Of a stretch of DNA of 64,000 bases, positions 1 through 11,091 are shown in pieces; the first letter of the stretch is position 1, and every line of letters starts with the position of its first letter. Made by a program: the position numbers and the translations under genes. The notes under the pieces were generated by a model that made no database searches, had not been told where the DNA came from, and saw nothing but the letters and a program-made list of their open reading frames with translations. Source of the stretch: Dirofilaria immitis (Eukaryota; Nematoda; Chromadorea; Rhabditida; Onchocercidae); the NCBI GenBank assembly GCA_024305405.1, contig JAKNDB010000107.1, positions 2,356,001-2,420,000 of the forward strand, in the 5' to 3' direction.

Positions 1-40
1 TCTATCGTACAATTTTAAATGTCTTCGAAATTTCTTGTAG

Positions 41-899
41 GATCGTTTTATCGGTTTGATGCGAAGTATTGCTACTGATTGTATGACACATATAACAATG
101 GTAGTCCATCCTCGAAAAACTAACGTAAGTTGTAGCTAAGAATTATTTATTTTACATTTTTTATGGCTTTACGAATGTTAATTCTAAAAAAGATTCATAG
201 GAGATTTCCATTTTTGTAATGATTTTAGGGTGGCGAAGATCTCGACATAAATCACTTTGGAGGTTCGGGACGAGTCACGCAAGAAGCGGATAATGTTTTT
301 GCAATACAACGACGACGAGACGAAGTTGATCGGCGCAGATTTCGTAAATTTTTATATGTAAGTTTTTCAAAAGTGCAAATATGTTTACAACATTGTTTAT
401 TTACACATTCGATGCATTTTTAAGTCTTTGTTGAATGATACTTTGGCGAGTAGATAATCGATGTGAAATGTTATAAATGGATATAGATATATCCTATTCC
501 CACCAGATACGTTGGCAATTTACCCGAAGGATTATGCATTATAACATTATTGTTTATTATAAAGAATAATCGTTATTTTGACCATTAGATGGATTAAGAA
601 CCATATTTAATTGCGAATATCAAATGGGAACCATAATTAATTCCGAATATCAAATGTATAGTAGTAAAAACATGTACGAAATTAAGTGTCGAAAATTTTT
701 ACTGACCATGGTGAGAAATAAATCCATAATATCAATCTAGTCTCTAATATAACTAATATTCGTTTTGCAGATTTTGAAAAATCGATATGGTCAGAGAAAA
801 GTTGAAGATGATATAATTGAGATGATTTTTCAACCGGCTACATATACACATGCATTGGTCGACCTATCTGGAGGTCCGATGAGCTCATCCTCAAAGTGA
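41..899 (+). CDS. TWNK: Twinkle mitochondrial DNA helicase, C-terminal end (partial)
   Basis: Three exons remain: 41-124, 229-357 and 771-899 (stop TGA 897-899); the rest of the gene lies before the window. Twinkle is the ring-shaped 5'-3' replicative helicase of mitochondrial DNA. The first exon reads ...THITMVVHPRK, the second contains GSGRVTQEADNVFAIQRRR, and the third begins ILKNRYGQ. These follow, in order, the C-terminal part of the RecA-like helicase domain of animal Twinkle (HITLVIHPRK, then the QEADNV element, then the KNRF segment). The reading frame is continuous over all three junctions and needs no correction. Splice sites are standard (GTAAGT donors, TTTTAG and TTTGCAG acceptors). 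The tail after the helicase core is about 30 residues and not recognisable. Family assignment is from remembered conservation; the missing N-terminus (primase-like region) cannot be judged. Confidence 0.88.
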
Positions 900-2971
900 C
901 CTTCTGTCTCTCAAAGTCTTCAGTCCTCACTGCCATGTTATTGGAATCCTGCCGCCATCAATAAGTCTAAATTTCCATTTCTGACATGTCCAGCTAGAGC
1001 AAGTCAAGCTTCTCATTTTCGAATTATCGCTGTAATTAGCTAGTACAGCAAAGTTTCAATTTTATATGAAAAAGAAAAGCTCATATTTGCTCGTTTCTCT
1101 TATTTAGATTCTTTGAATATGCCATATGATATCTGCCTATGCATGTGTTTCTATTCATTGAATTTACACGAACAAACATTATCGAATATAGTAGCATTTA
1201 TCCTTATTTTTTATAAATTTTCTACAGAAATGACATTCATATTATTTTGAAATGTAGTTGAGTATTGTTGCTGCAGTTTTATTTTAACATTGAATGTGTC
1301 TTTCTTGTAGATATGATAATATTTCAGCAAGGAACAAGATTATAAACATGATTCTTTAGTTGTAGCTCAGCGATGGACATGAAGCTTTAAAGATGATAAT
1401 ATTGCTCGATGTTTAAGTCTCCCAGTAAATTTGAAAAAAATTAGTTGGCTGTTCCAAAAGCAGTTGATTGCCTATGCAAAAACATGCTAAGACTATCCTG
1501 ATTGCATCACTCATTGTTTTATTTTTTATCAGCGGAAAACTAAAATTATAGCTCGATCTATATTTGTGTTCCTTATTCAATGTTTAGTAGGAAAGCGAGT
1601 GTCACATTGTTAGAAGGATCAACTCTTCCATTTTTCGGTCGAAACATAAATATAGTAATGACACTTTCAATTTTATGGATAAAATAATAGCATGATAATG
1701 CTACTGGATATGTACTCAGTTTCAATAATTATGGCTAATAAATAACTTCAGATAATTCCTCTATGTAAATTATGATAGCAGCAATAGCGGAAATATGAAT
1801 GAAAAATAAAACTATTGCTTAATAGTATGCACTACAAGAAAAAAGTAACCTTTCATTTCGACAAGCGTGGATAAAAAATTTTTCGCTGATTTTATTTTTC
1901 CTAAGTGGACAGATCGGGAAGGGATTCAGGAAGTTAAACGACAAAGTATTTTGAATCATTCGTGAGAGCAGATTGTAATTATTCTGCTGCATATCTTAAC
2001 TTTTTGAGTATGTCCGAGATTATCCAAGTGAGTGAGATGCTCACAATGCGATATTATAGGAAAAAGTGTACCGCATTCCATTTTTACTAGCTTCCGAGAA
2101 TTCTCGAGAATGGCTTTGATATCCGAAGGATTTGCCCAACATCTGCAGATAAATCGGTAACGCGTATCTGTCATTTCCTCACAATAATTCAGGGACCGAC
2201 TCTTCTACATTGCCCACCGGAATTTTTGCTAATTGCGGAAATTCGAAAATTTGTTCTGAAATAAGCCCGCAATGGAAAGTTGAAGAAGTCCTGTTCTGTG
2301 AGAGAGTATGGAGGTTGAGGAGATTTGATGTTGCAGGTGTGTGGCGAAAATGAGGTAATTTTTGATATTGTGGGGAGACGGTGGGGTGTGACATGGTGGC
2401 GTGTACTGGGGCTCGGAAGTGGCGTACGCTGGGGTGTGTTATGTATCTAGTCTATTTCTATACTTTTTATTGTGTGTAGTTTTAACTTTCCTTCCATGTC
2501 ACGCTGCCACGCTGTCACGCTTCTCCAATTTTCTATTAATATATTCACGTGTCATCATACGTAATGCCAATAATTTAAATTATAGAGTTGTATGAGATTT
2601 ATAGGAATTAAAAGAATAAACTTGGACAATGATGTTAGGAAGCTCTTTATTTTTCGGATATATTAGTAGCCGGTAATAATATCTATATATGTTTCTGTTG
2701 ATTTAATATTATAAACACGTAGTATTTCGTAAATATCAAAATAAAAATAAATGAAATAGAAAGTTTGTGTAGAACATATGAGATGAAGATTTTTTTAGTA
2801 AAGATGAATAGAGCAAATTTGATGAATGAATATAGAACAGCGACAGATAAATGCAGTACGTCGAAAGATCATAAGTTTGGTATCTCGATGAAATGCGTAC
2901 CTATACGAATCGAATATCTGAATTCGCAATTTCTCGTATTTGATGCTGATAGTTAGTAAATAATGCATATA
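900..2971. other. Intergenic region between Twinkle and TSEN34
   Basis: About 2 kb. It holds the Twinkle 3' flank and an unassigned open stretch on the minus strand (2394 to 1956, listed separately). Apart from that I see only AT-rich sequence without convincing coding structure. The plus-strand open frames at 2401-2595 and 2765-2956 lack homology and splice context. Confidence 0.5.
1956..2394 (-). CDS. Possible unspliced gene of unknown function, read in two adjoining frames
   Basis: On the minus strand one open frame starts with ATG at 2394 and ends at 2179. A second open frame covers 2174-1956 and stays open slightly upstream of its ATG. Joined, they would give a protein of about 140 residues, the second half of which is rich in Cys and His (FICRCWANPSDIKAILENS, later SHCEHLTHL). 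The composition looks more protein-like than the surrounding AT-rich sequence. The junction near 2175-2185 would require a single-base frame change, the same kind of break seen in many conserved exons of this window. I do not recognise the family and cannot exclude chance open frames. No intron is needed. Confidence 0.3.
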
Positions 2972-5550
2972 ATGATCTTAGTGAAAGTTGTCGAAAGAAA
3001 CGTGCCATATTACATTCGAAATATAACTGGAGTTATAATATTTTCCAAAAAATGTAGTTTACATGGTAATAGAAGAAACTGAGCCACAACACGAACAAAA
3101 ATTAACTATTTTGCTATTAGCAAATATGAGGATTTGAGTTGTAATCTCTTTTATTGTAAGCAAGAATTTGAAATTTATTTTTGAAATATTGTTTGGAAAC
3201 ATTCTCTTGGAATTCGCATAAATTTTGAAGTGTCCGAGCAGTTGATGAAAGAATGTCGTATTATCACCGAAGCATGTGGTACTTCTCCTGAAGCACGCGC
3301 TGATCTTCGGAAATATGGAGCTCCATTCGTTTTAATGCCGGAACAAGTGGCTGTACTTGTTGAATATGGTTAATCATTCTATTTCCGATTCTAATGAAAA
3401 TGCTGTTTTCCTTCGTCTATTCAGAAAAAACATGATATGAATTGATTTCAGCAATGTTTTTTTTGAAATAACTTTAAAAATTAGCACTTTATAACTGATT
3501 GATTTATCAATCAGTTATGTTTTATATTGTTTCATATTGTTTTAATCATTAATTATGTCGTCTTTTGGGTTCGCAAAGGTTGTACAACTCAAGAGTAATA
3601 CGGAAGATCTTCCTATTGAAAGGAAGGATGCAGAACTTTCAAATACTCATTCTACACAACTGGACGATGTAGCACTAAGAAAGAAGGCGGAAATGATAGC
3701 GAAGGGTCGAAAAGTAAAAAGTTGAAACGTCAGGCTGATAGCGGAGCCACAGCTGCGACTCTGAAAGTACCGCATAAGTTTTTTCTACTGCAGTTGAATG
3801 AAGTGAATTAAATACAGCATTTTTCATTACACGTTACTTGATAGAATTCATTTATTCTTTCTTTTCCTCGTCTTATAGGATTGGTTAGTTTTATTATAAA
3901 ATATTTCAATTTTCTTCAGAACATGTTCAAATAACTATGTACTTTAGTTATTTGTTGAATCTCTGTTCCTTCTTATACCATTTTGAAATATATAGGATCG
4001 AATTTTGTGTGAAATTTACCCTTTCGTATGTCTACAAGTCTTAGTAAATTTTCGAGACTAATATCATCATCTTATTATTATTATAATTGAAATCAGGCTT
4101 GCTCAGTTTAAAAATTCTTTTTTGAAATAATACACCACAAGTTTTATTCATTTCGATAAATCGGTAGCGAAAAATTAAGATTATTAGTTGCCTCTTTAAC
4201 TCGAATCATTATTTCTTTGTGTCTTTTAAAAACTTCTGTTCATGAATGATACTTTATATTTTGCATGTTCTATTTTTATTCGGAAAACTTCGCTTTTATA
4301 CATTACACTGAAATAAGATTTGTATGGTTAATGAAATTTTATAAAATAATAGAATTATAGTATATTCCAGGTTCGACGTTACGATATTCTTAACGTGGAA
4401 GTTACTACTTCCGAAATAGACGACACAGTGAAGGAATTATCGAGGCCTGGAAATGTCCTTAAGCAAGGTGATACCTGGTTTCTTCCATTGTGTGAGTTGT
4501 TTTAACATAAATTTTAAACTAAAAACTTCTAATTAGCAAGATCTGTACCTTAGTAAGAGTTTTATAGTTAGCATTTCATCATTACAATGGATTATTACAA
4601 TGAAGTTCTATAATTTGCCCTCAATACAGAAATCTTTCAAAAATACAACTAAGTAAAATTTCATTTCCATATAGGGCTGTATATTATATCAGTATACCAT
4701 ACCGATACCAAAAATTCAGAATTTGAAGTCTTAAAACTCCGGAGCTTATTAACTTTAATTATTATTAATAAGTTCCATAACTTAAATATACAGTATTTAA
4801 ATTCTCCGTTTAGTAACTTTAAAGGTGTAGAAATGAGAAAATTGGATTAAATCTAAATCCTAGCATAGTTTTTTACATTAGAACAATTGAGATTTGTAAC
4901 TGTTTACATACAACAAAGTTGGAAAAAAAACGAACTGCTTTCTTACTGTGACATATGTTTATTAACGATAGCTGAAAAATTTTAATGAAGAAATCGGATC
5001 TTTTTGTAGGTCGCACTTGTATTTACATATGATAATATTTACAGATGATACTCGTGAAGAAGCGTATGAAGAAATGGAGAGGCCACCGCTTCCCAAGAGT
5101 TCAGTTTTCCGAATCCGGCTGAACACATTTCGTGATTTGTGGCGTAGAGGTTATTATTTGACGTGTGGTTTGAAATTCGGATGTGATTACCTTGTTTACG
5201 AATCTGCTCCTGGTGAAGTTAGTATCTATACATTCCTTTGTTATTTATTAAAAGTCTTTTACCTAATAGCGTTTTCAAATATTATTGTCTAATACCATTT
5301 TTTATTCTCTAAATGATATAATAAATGCAGTATTTTTCATAATGTCATATTTTTTCAGGATCATTCCAAGTGGTTAGTGAAATGTGTGGATTCACAGGAT
5401 TCTCTATCTTCCTTAGATCTTATTGCACTCTCAAGGCTCTCCTCTCAAGTAAAGAAACATGTCTTGTTAGCTATTGTATCACCTGACACTTTATCACCTT
5501 ATTATATTGAATATTCTTGGTGGAAACCCCAGCGATCTCAGAATGTATAA
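2972..5550 (+). CDS. TSEN34: tRNA-splicing endonuclease subunit Sen34 (TSEN34)
   Basis: TSEN34 is the subunit of the nuclear TSEN complex that cuts the 3' splice site of pre-tRNA introns. Proposed exons: 2972-3065, 3231-3368, about 3580-3766, 4371-4491, 5045-5217, 5359-5550. The start ATG at 2972 opens MILVKVVERN, like the family's MLVVEV start. Exon 2 carries APFVLMPEQVAVLVEYG (human LPLLLMPEEARLLAEIG). The C-terminal nuclease domain is clear: TFRDLWRRGYYLTCGLKFG, then LVYESAPGE and DHSKWLVKC, then QVKKHVLL; the Tyr, His and Lys in the last three match the catalytic triad, so the enzyme is probably active. Two problems: the exon 3 acceptor is unresolved (the expected frame joins at GFAKVVQLK without an AG), and the A-run at 3716-3720 breaks the frame unless it is one base longer. 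Human TSEN34 is 310 residues; this model is of similar size. Confidence 0.87.
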
Positions 5551-6557
5551 CAGCGATTACACTGTATATTTTGATTATGAAGTTTAGTAAAAACCAATTT
5601 CAGATTACAATCAGTAGTCAAGAAAATATGCTAAATGAGAGAAAGAGAATAAAATTTGAAAATTAGCAAAAACGAAACTCTTGCACAGCAGTAATTCAAC
5701 TTTTTATAATCCCTTTTTCTACTCTGCCACAGGAAGTTGTCCTGCTGTCATTTTATTCCATTTTAAATTTTCTTAGTAGTTCTTTCTCAATTATGTTGCT
5801 TCATTGTTCTTTCTAACTGTGTTATTTTGCTGCTTTTCTCTCTTTCGTTCTGTAAATGTGATATCTTGCATTCACTGTTTGCAAGTACAGAAATTTCATG
5901 CTAAATAAAAATTGCAAAATATTTAATCTCTCTATTTTGGGATTTTGCTCCGTGGAATGCTCCGTGAGAATTTGTTATTGGACATATATTTCTGATAATA
6001 GCAGTTCTTTGCGCAAAATTGAAGTTTTGATTAGTGAACCAAAAGATCTTCTTTTTGTAGAAAGATGGTAAAACATCAAGGTCATAAAAAGTCATTTAAG
6101 ATACGGGAAAAGACAATGCTATTAATTTTTTGCTTACAGCTGTCGTGGGCGAAGTTTCCATTGTTTTTTCCAATTGACGACAATTTTTTAGCAACTTTCG
6201 TGCTCGATTTGATTTGTCTTTTCAAAGAATATTGATCTTATAAGGAATGATCTTATACGGAAGCTTAGCATAATTTAAAGTACGAAATCACAATTTAGTT
6301 AAGATATTGTGGTAAGAACTGTACTAGTCTTTACGAATATTTGTATGATTTTGAACATATGTAAATTGCAATTATTTTATTATATTCTTTCAAGTGGTAA
6401 TGATTCAGGATAGAGAATAGTGGGGAGAGGTATATCTGCTCTATATTGTTTTAAATGAAGAATTTTAAAGTTATCAAACTGTTCTGTTGCTATTATCAAA
6501 ATATTTGTTTAGTTTCAGGATAAGTATTTTTTATTGGCATGCGAATTGTTCATTGAA
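5551..6557. other. Intergenic region between TSEN34 and LSM2
   Basis: About 1 kb of AT-rich DNA with T-runs. The minus-strand open frame at 6095-5901 has no homology or splice context. It presumably holds the TSEN34 3' end and LSM2 promoter, but no specific element can be named. Confidence 0.5.
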
Positions 6558-7250
6558 ATGGTAAGTTTTTTCTTTTTTTTGATAGAGGAGGAGAAAAAAA
6601 GAAAAAGTGCCTTTGTTTATTATGGAAAGAGAAAATCCATTTGAGCATAACTAGAAGAGATTGGGAGTGTTGTTAAATTTCATAATTCATTTTACAGCTA
6701 TTTTATTCATTTTTCAAATCACTGGTTGGAAAAGATGTGGTGGTCGAATTAAAAAATGATCTGAGGTGAGTTAATTTGAAATTTACTTATAACGTTTAAT
6801 GTTGTTTTCGATCTTTTAAAATGGCACTTATTTTGGTTGAGCCAATATCGCTTCAAAGAATAGAAAACACCTAATTATTAGAAATGGTACCGGATGAATA
6901 GAAGATTTCTTTGTGTTCTTTTTTTCCTTGTGTTCTTTTCTTTTTCCAGTAACTAATAGAAGGAAAAAATGCAGGAAGTTGTTATATTCTTGATGAATTG
7001 ATTGTGATCTTTCCATTGCAGTATCTGCGGTACATTGCATTCTGTGGATCAGTACCTAAACATGAAATTAACGGATATCTCAGTGACAGATTCGGAGCGG
7101 TATCCACATATGCTTTCCGTCAAAAACTGCTTTATTCGTGGATCAGTAGTGCGATACGTACAATTGCCTGCTGATCAAGTGGATACCCAGTTATTGCAGG
7201 ATGCAAGTCGGAAAGAAGTTATGCAAGCTAAAAGATCCGCCACTGCCTAA
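6558..7250 (+). CDS. LSM2: U6 snRNA-associated Sm-like protein LSm2
   Basis: LSm2 is part of the LSm1-7 ring that activates decapping in the cytoplasm and the LSm2-8 ring that binds the U-rich 3' end of U6 snRNA in the nucleus. Three exons: 6558-6560 (only the ATG), 6698-6765 and 7022-7250. The product of about 99 residues begins MLFYSFFKSLVGKDVVVELK and continues SICGTLHSVDQYLNMKLTDI, nearly identical to animal LSm2. The Sm1 motif lies around residues 10-45 and the Sm2 motif around IRGSVVRYVQLP (residues 63-74). A first coding exon holding nothing but ATG is unusual but is forced by the strong family match MLFYSFF and by good splice sites (GTAAGT donor, TTTTACAG acceptor). No frame correction is needed. 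Confidence 0.96.
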
Positions 7251-7448
7251 TTTTTTTTGTGACTTCATCAATCAATGTATTACCTTTTCTGGAGGAAAGC
7301 ATTCTTAAATCAAGAAAAATTAAATATTTTTATCACCGCGGTTTATAGTTTTAAGATTTTTTAACTTTTTGTCAAAGAGAAATATTTTGAGCATTTAACC
7401 TATGACTTTAATGTCACATCTCTTTTATTTATTGTTTTTTTTAATTAA

Positions 7449-7685
7449 ATGTTGCATGTCTTTTATTATTTCTCAGTGTTGTTCAAAAATAAATGGCTTG
7501 TTTGTATAACGATTTCTCTAATCGTTCTTTTTCCACAAAATTTAAAATCCATGTGGTCACAATCGCCTAAATATATGGAGAAAGATTGGCATAGTTATGG
7601 CATATCTGAAGCAGGGAAACAATTTCTTGATAACTTTGAAGATAGTATATTGACTAGAATAAATAAAAAAATCTCAATGAAATAA
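7449..7685 (+). CDS. Possible small membrane or secreted protein, unrecognised
   Basis: A 78-residue open frame starting at ATG 7449, about 200 bases after the LSM2 stop on the same strand. Residues 1-30 are strongly hydrophobic (KNKWLVCITISLIVLFPQN) and could be a signal anchor; the rest is polar (SPKYMEKDWHSYGISEAG). There is a TTTCTCAG acceptor-like site at about 7475, so the annotated start could instead be in an intron, with only the C-terminal part being an exon. The distance to LSM2 would allow a downstream operon gene. No family is recognised, so it may be a chance open frame. Confidence 0.25.
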   Translation: MLHVFYYFSVLFKNKWLVCITISLIVLFPQNLKSMWSQSPKYMEKDWHSYGISEAGKQFLDNFEDSILTRINKKISMK

Positions 7686-7882
7686 ATGTATTACTACTCT
7701 TTGATATAGATAGCAATAATTTGTGAATTTTTATGGTCTGATATTCTCCGATATCTTAATGCGACGAATATACAGGATCTAACCATAGGGAAATGAGTGA
7801 GCACAATATGTAAAAAGAATATTAAACTAGTAATAAGTTATATGGATTTTATATTTTGTGGAAAAAGAATTCATTTTTCCTA

Positions 7883-7905
7883 GATATATATATATATATA
7901 TATAT
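7883..7905. repeat. (TA)n dinucleotide microsatellite
   Basis: About 11 TA units in intergenic DNA. A similar run lies at 20328-20345 in the first intron of NEMF. Confidence 0.9.
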
Positions 7906-10210
7906 GTAAGGAATATTAAACTATTAACACTTAAGTTATTTCTAAAATGATTTTTTTAGTTTCATTTTTATATTCTTGACATATACCTATCATACTTTCC
8001 TCTTTAAAAGATCTTCTCTTATTGCCACTTTTTATAATTATTATAATTTAATCTGATTTTTGTTTTCCTTTTTACTATCTCAATTATTAATGACTTATAA
8101 ATTCTTAAATGTTTTATTAATAAATTGATGATCCCTCATCTTCTCTATCATGATATGATATTTATGGATGATAATCAATCATAACAATCAATTAGTATAT
8201 GAATTCAATTTCAATATATATGATTATATTTATATTGGGAGATTTTGCAAAAGGAAATACAATGTATTTTACTTCTAATCCATATTATAACGTAGAATCT
8301 GGTAGTAGATGATATTTGATTGCTTTCATATCCCTGATATCTTCAATACTACTATATCAGAGTCATATCACAGAGTATCGAAGAAGGATGTTAGCAAAAA
8401 GAAAGATAAATAAACTGATATAACAGCAGATGAATAAATTATATTGCTAATAATAATAACAGGAATTGATAATAATAATGAAGCAATAAAAATTGAAGAT
8501 AATTAACAGTAATGATTGATGATAATGATTGAGAGATAATTTAGAAGGATGAAATAAGAAATATGCTGGTTTTTGTATTACAAACATTACAAGAACAACC
8601 AGCCTATCACTGATATTAATAATATATGCAAATTTATCACTAGCATTCTTTAACAAATAACATCCACTATTTTCTCCAATGATATTTGCTTATATTCAAA
8701 TTTTTTTTGATTCCATCATTTAAGAATGCTTGTATCAATAATTTTAATTTGCATTTTCATCATCATAAATTATAAGAAATAGAATATTTCAATATTTTTC
8801 TCGACTTCACATATATATGTTTAATTTAAGTTTTTCATAATTAAGTTATTCGAAGAATTGATTATAATGTTCATTCAATATTTGTTAATTAAAATATTAT
8901 CCAAATTTGCAATATATCTTCAAGAATATCTGATAATTATTGTTATAACTATAACAATGAAATTGATGAAGAGATTAAAATTGCTATAACTTAAGATAAT
9001 TTTTAACCTATTAATCATTAATGATAAAAATGATAAATATAATAGCAATAAGGTTTATAATTAAGACAAAACAATGGCAATAAAGAAACTTTTGACATGA
9101 ACTATTAAACTTGATTGCAAACTTATTTCCTTCTTATTTATAATAATAAAGTTAGCATAATTTAACCACTTTTATCTTACAACTATTCTCTTCCTAATCT
9201 TTCTCTTATATTTTAATACTATTCTATTATTTTCATCTTTCTCTTCTTCTAACAATAATAGAATAGAATTTAATTTATTATCAAATCTATCGTCAAATAC
9301 ATGAAATGAAGTAATAGAATGTTAAAAAATAATAAAATTTAGAAAAAGAATTTAGCTTTGGATAATATGACAGAATCATTGTAAAATACAAGTAACATAT
9401 AAATATTTTTACCTATTTATTTGTTTATAATAATTATTCGAGAATAATTATAAATAAACAAATTAAATTAAAAAAAAAAAAGATGAATAAACAATTTTTT
9501 GATATAAACAATTGATATGTTATTATTTACTATATGTATGCGAAAAAAAAAAAATTTGGCATTAATTTCAAATTCATCAAGTTGCCAAATATAATTTATG
9601 AAATGTCAATATAAAATGCAAAATGTTTACAATACATAAAATTAGTAAGCTTTATTTATATATATTGCCATGCATGCTATTTCTATTAGTAATCTCGATC
9701 ATGTCAGTAATCTCGATGAAACAATCATCTAGTAATTCATTTCTTACAACATGTATATATACAGAGTTCTAAAGTATCATCTTCCTAAATAGCATACAGT
9801 ACTTTTTCCGCGAAAATATATGCGGTAATTTTGCAATATATTTCATTCCGAGGATAAATGAAATATGGCAGTTCTATCAGTATAGACGGGAAAACAGTAA
9901 TTCTCGAATATAGTTCCAGAATATTCCAGAATTACTACAATACTGATATGCACGTACGCGATAATTTGCATATAGCATGCAGATCATGCCATGACTTTTA
10001 GCCAGAAATATCCCATTGAGTTGTATTATTATTATAGCGAATGGTCGGCTGCTAATTTGTCGCCTTAAGGGAATAGTTCAGATACTGTTGACGTACGAAC
10101 GTGAATCACGTTTACTTTTCTATTATTATTACTGTTATATTTTGTTGCCATTATTTCTTGATTATTGCGAGATTAAGTTAAACAAAATCTCTTGCCTTTC
10201 AATTATATAA

Positions 10211-10228
10211 AATGATCAATTGATCATT
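10211..10228. repeat. 18-base perfect palindrome
   Basis: AATGATCAATTGATCATT reads the same on both strands. It is in AT-rich intergenic DNA; function unknown and it may be chance. Confidence 0.7.
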
Positions 10229-11091
10229 ACTTATACAATTATTGATTGATTTTTTTAATCATTGAGAGTTTATATGAAATTTAGTGTGAGATATATGTAT
10301 TTTATAGCTTATTTGATTACCATCCCTATCATGTTAATTCGTATATGGGAAATTTCTCTTGCTTAAACTTAATTTATATAATTTCATCCTTAGATTCCTA
10401 CTTGCTTCTTTATCCTCAAACTGTTTCATTGCATCTTTAGAAAAACTTAGATGGAAAGTAGCAGGAAAAAATGATGAACTGAGATCAAGTTCAATTAAAA
10501 TGTCAATTCTTCGTTGAATAGTGACCCTACACAGAGTGATCAGCATGTTAATTCATAAAGAGGATAGTATAGAATATTTAAGACAAAACTTTTACAATAC
10601 TTATCATTAGTGGATTATTTTGATAAAAGCTCCAAATTGAGAGAGATAAGTCGTGATAAGAAAGAAAGATATTGGCTATTGCCTGGATGATATGATATTA
10701 AGAAGAAAGAGTAAAATAGGTGTGAAATATGGTGATTTGAATTCAGGATGGAAAAAAAGAATGATTGACCTTATGGTACTTCTATTAAGATATTGAAGAG
10801 AAATTACAATAAAATAAGATAGCGATGCTTGCATTTAGCATGGTATACGGTAGTCTAATTTACTAATCGAAAATGGAGAAAAATTTGATTAATGATAAGT
10901 TAATTAATACAGATGAGTATGTATGCGTATGTATGTGAATTGTTTCATTTCATTTGTTTGTTGTTCGATAGTGCGAGTTGAAAAAGTTATAGAACGATTC
11001 ATCCACGACAATACCAGAACAACAACAACAACGACGACATTATAGTGACAGCAGTAAGACAGGTGGCAAAGCGATACGTCACAAAGGAATC

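Larger units (their letters stand above)
7686..11091. other. Long AT-rich intergenic region
   Basis: About 3.4 kb, one of the most AT-rich parts of the window, without conserved exons on either strand. It contains a (TA)n run at 7883-7905, a 48-base near-palindrome at about 9415-9462, an 18-base perfect palindrome at 10211-10228, and many A or T runs. Open frames at 8656-8447, 10016-10210 and 10546-10334 look like chance. The right end should contain the DIS3L2 promoter. Confidence 0.5.
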
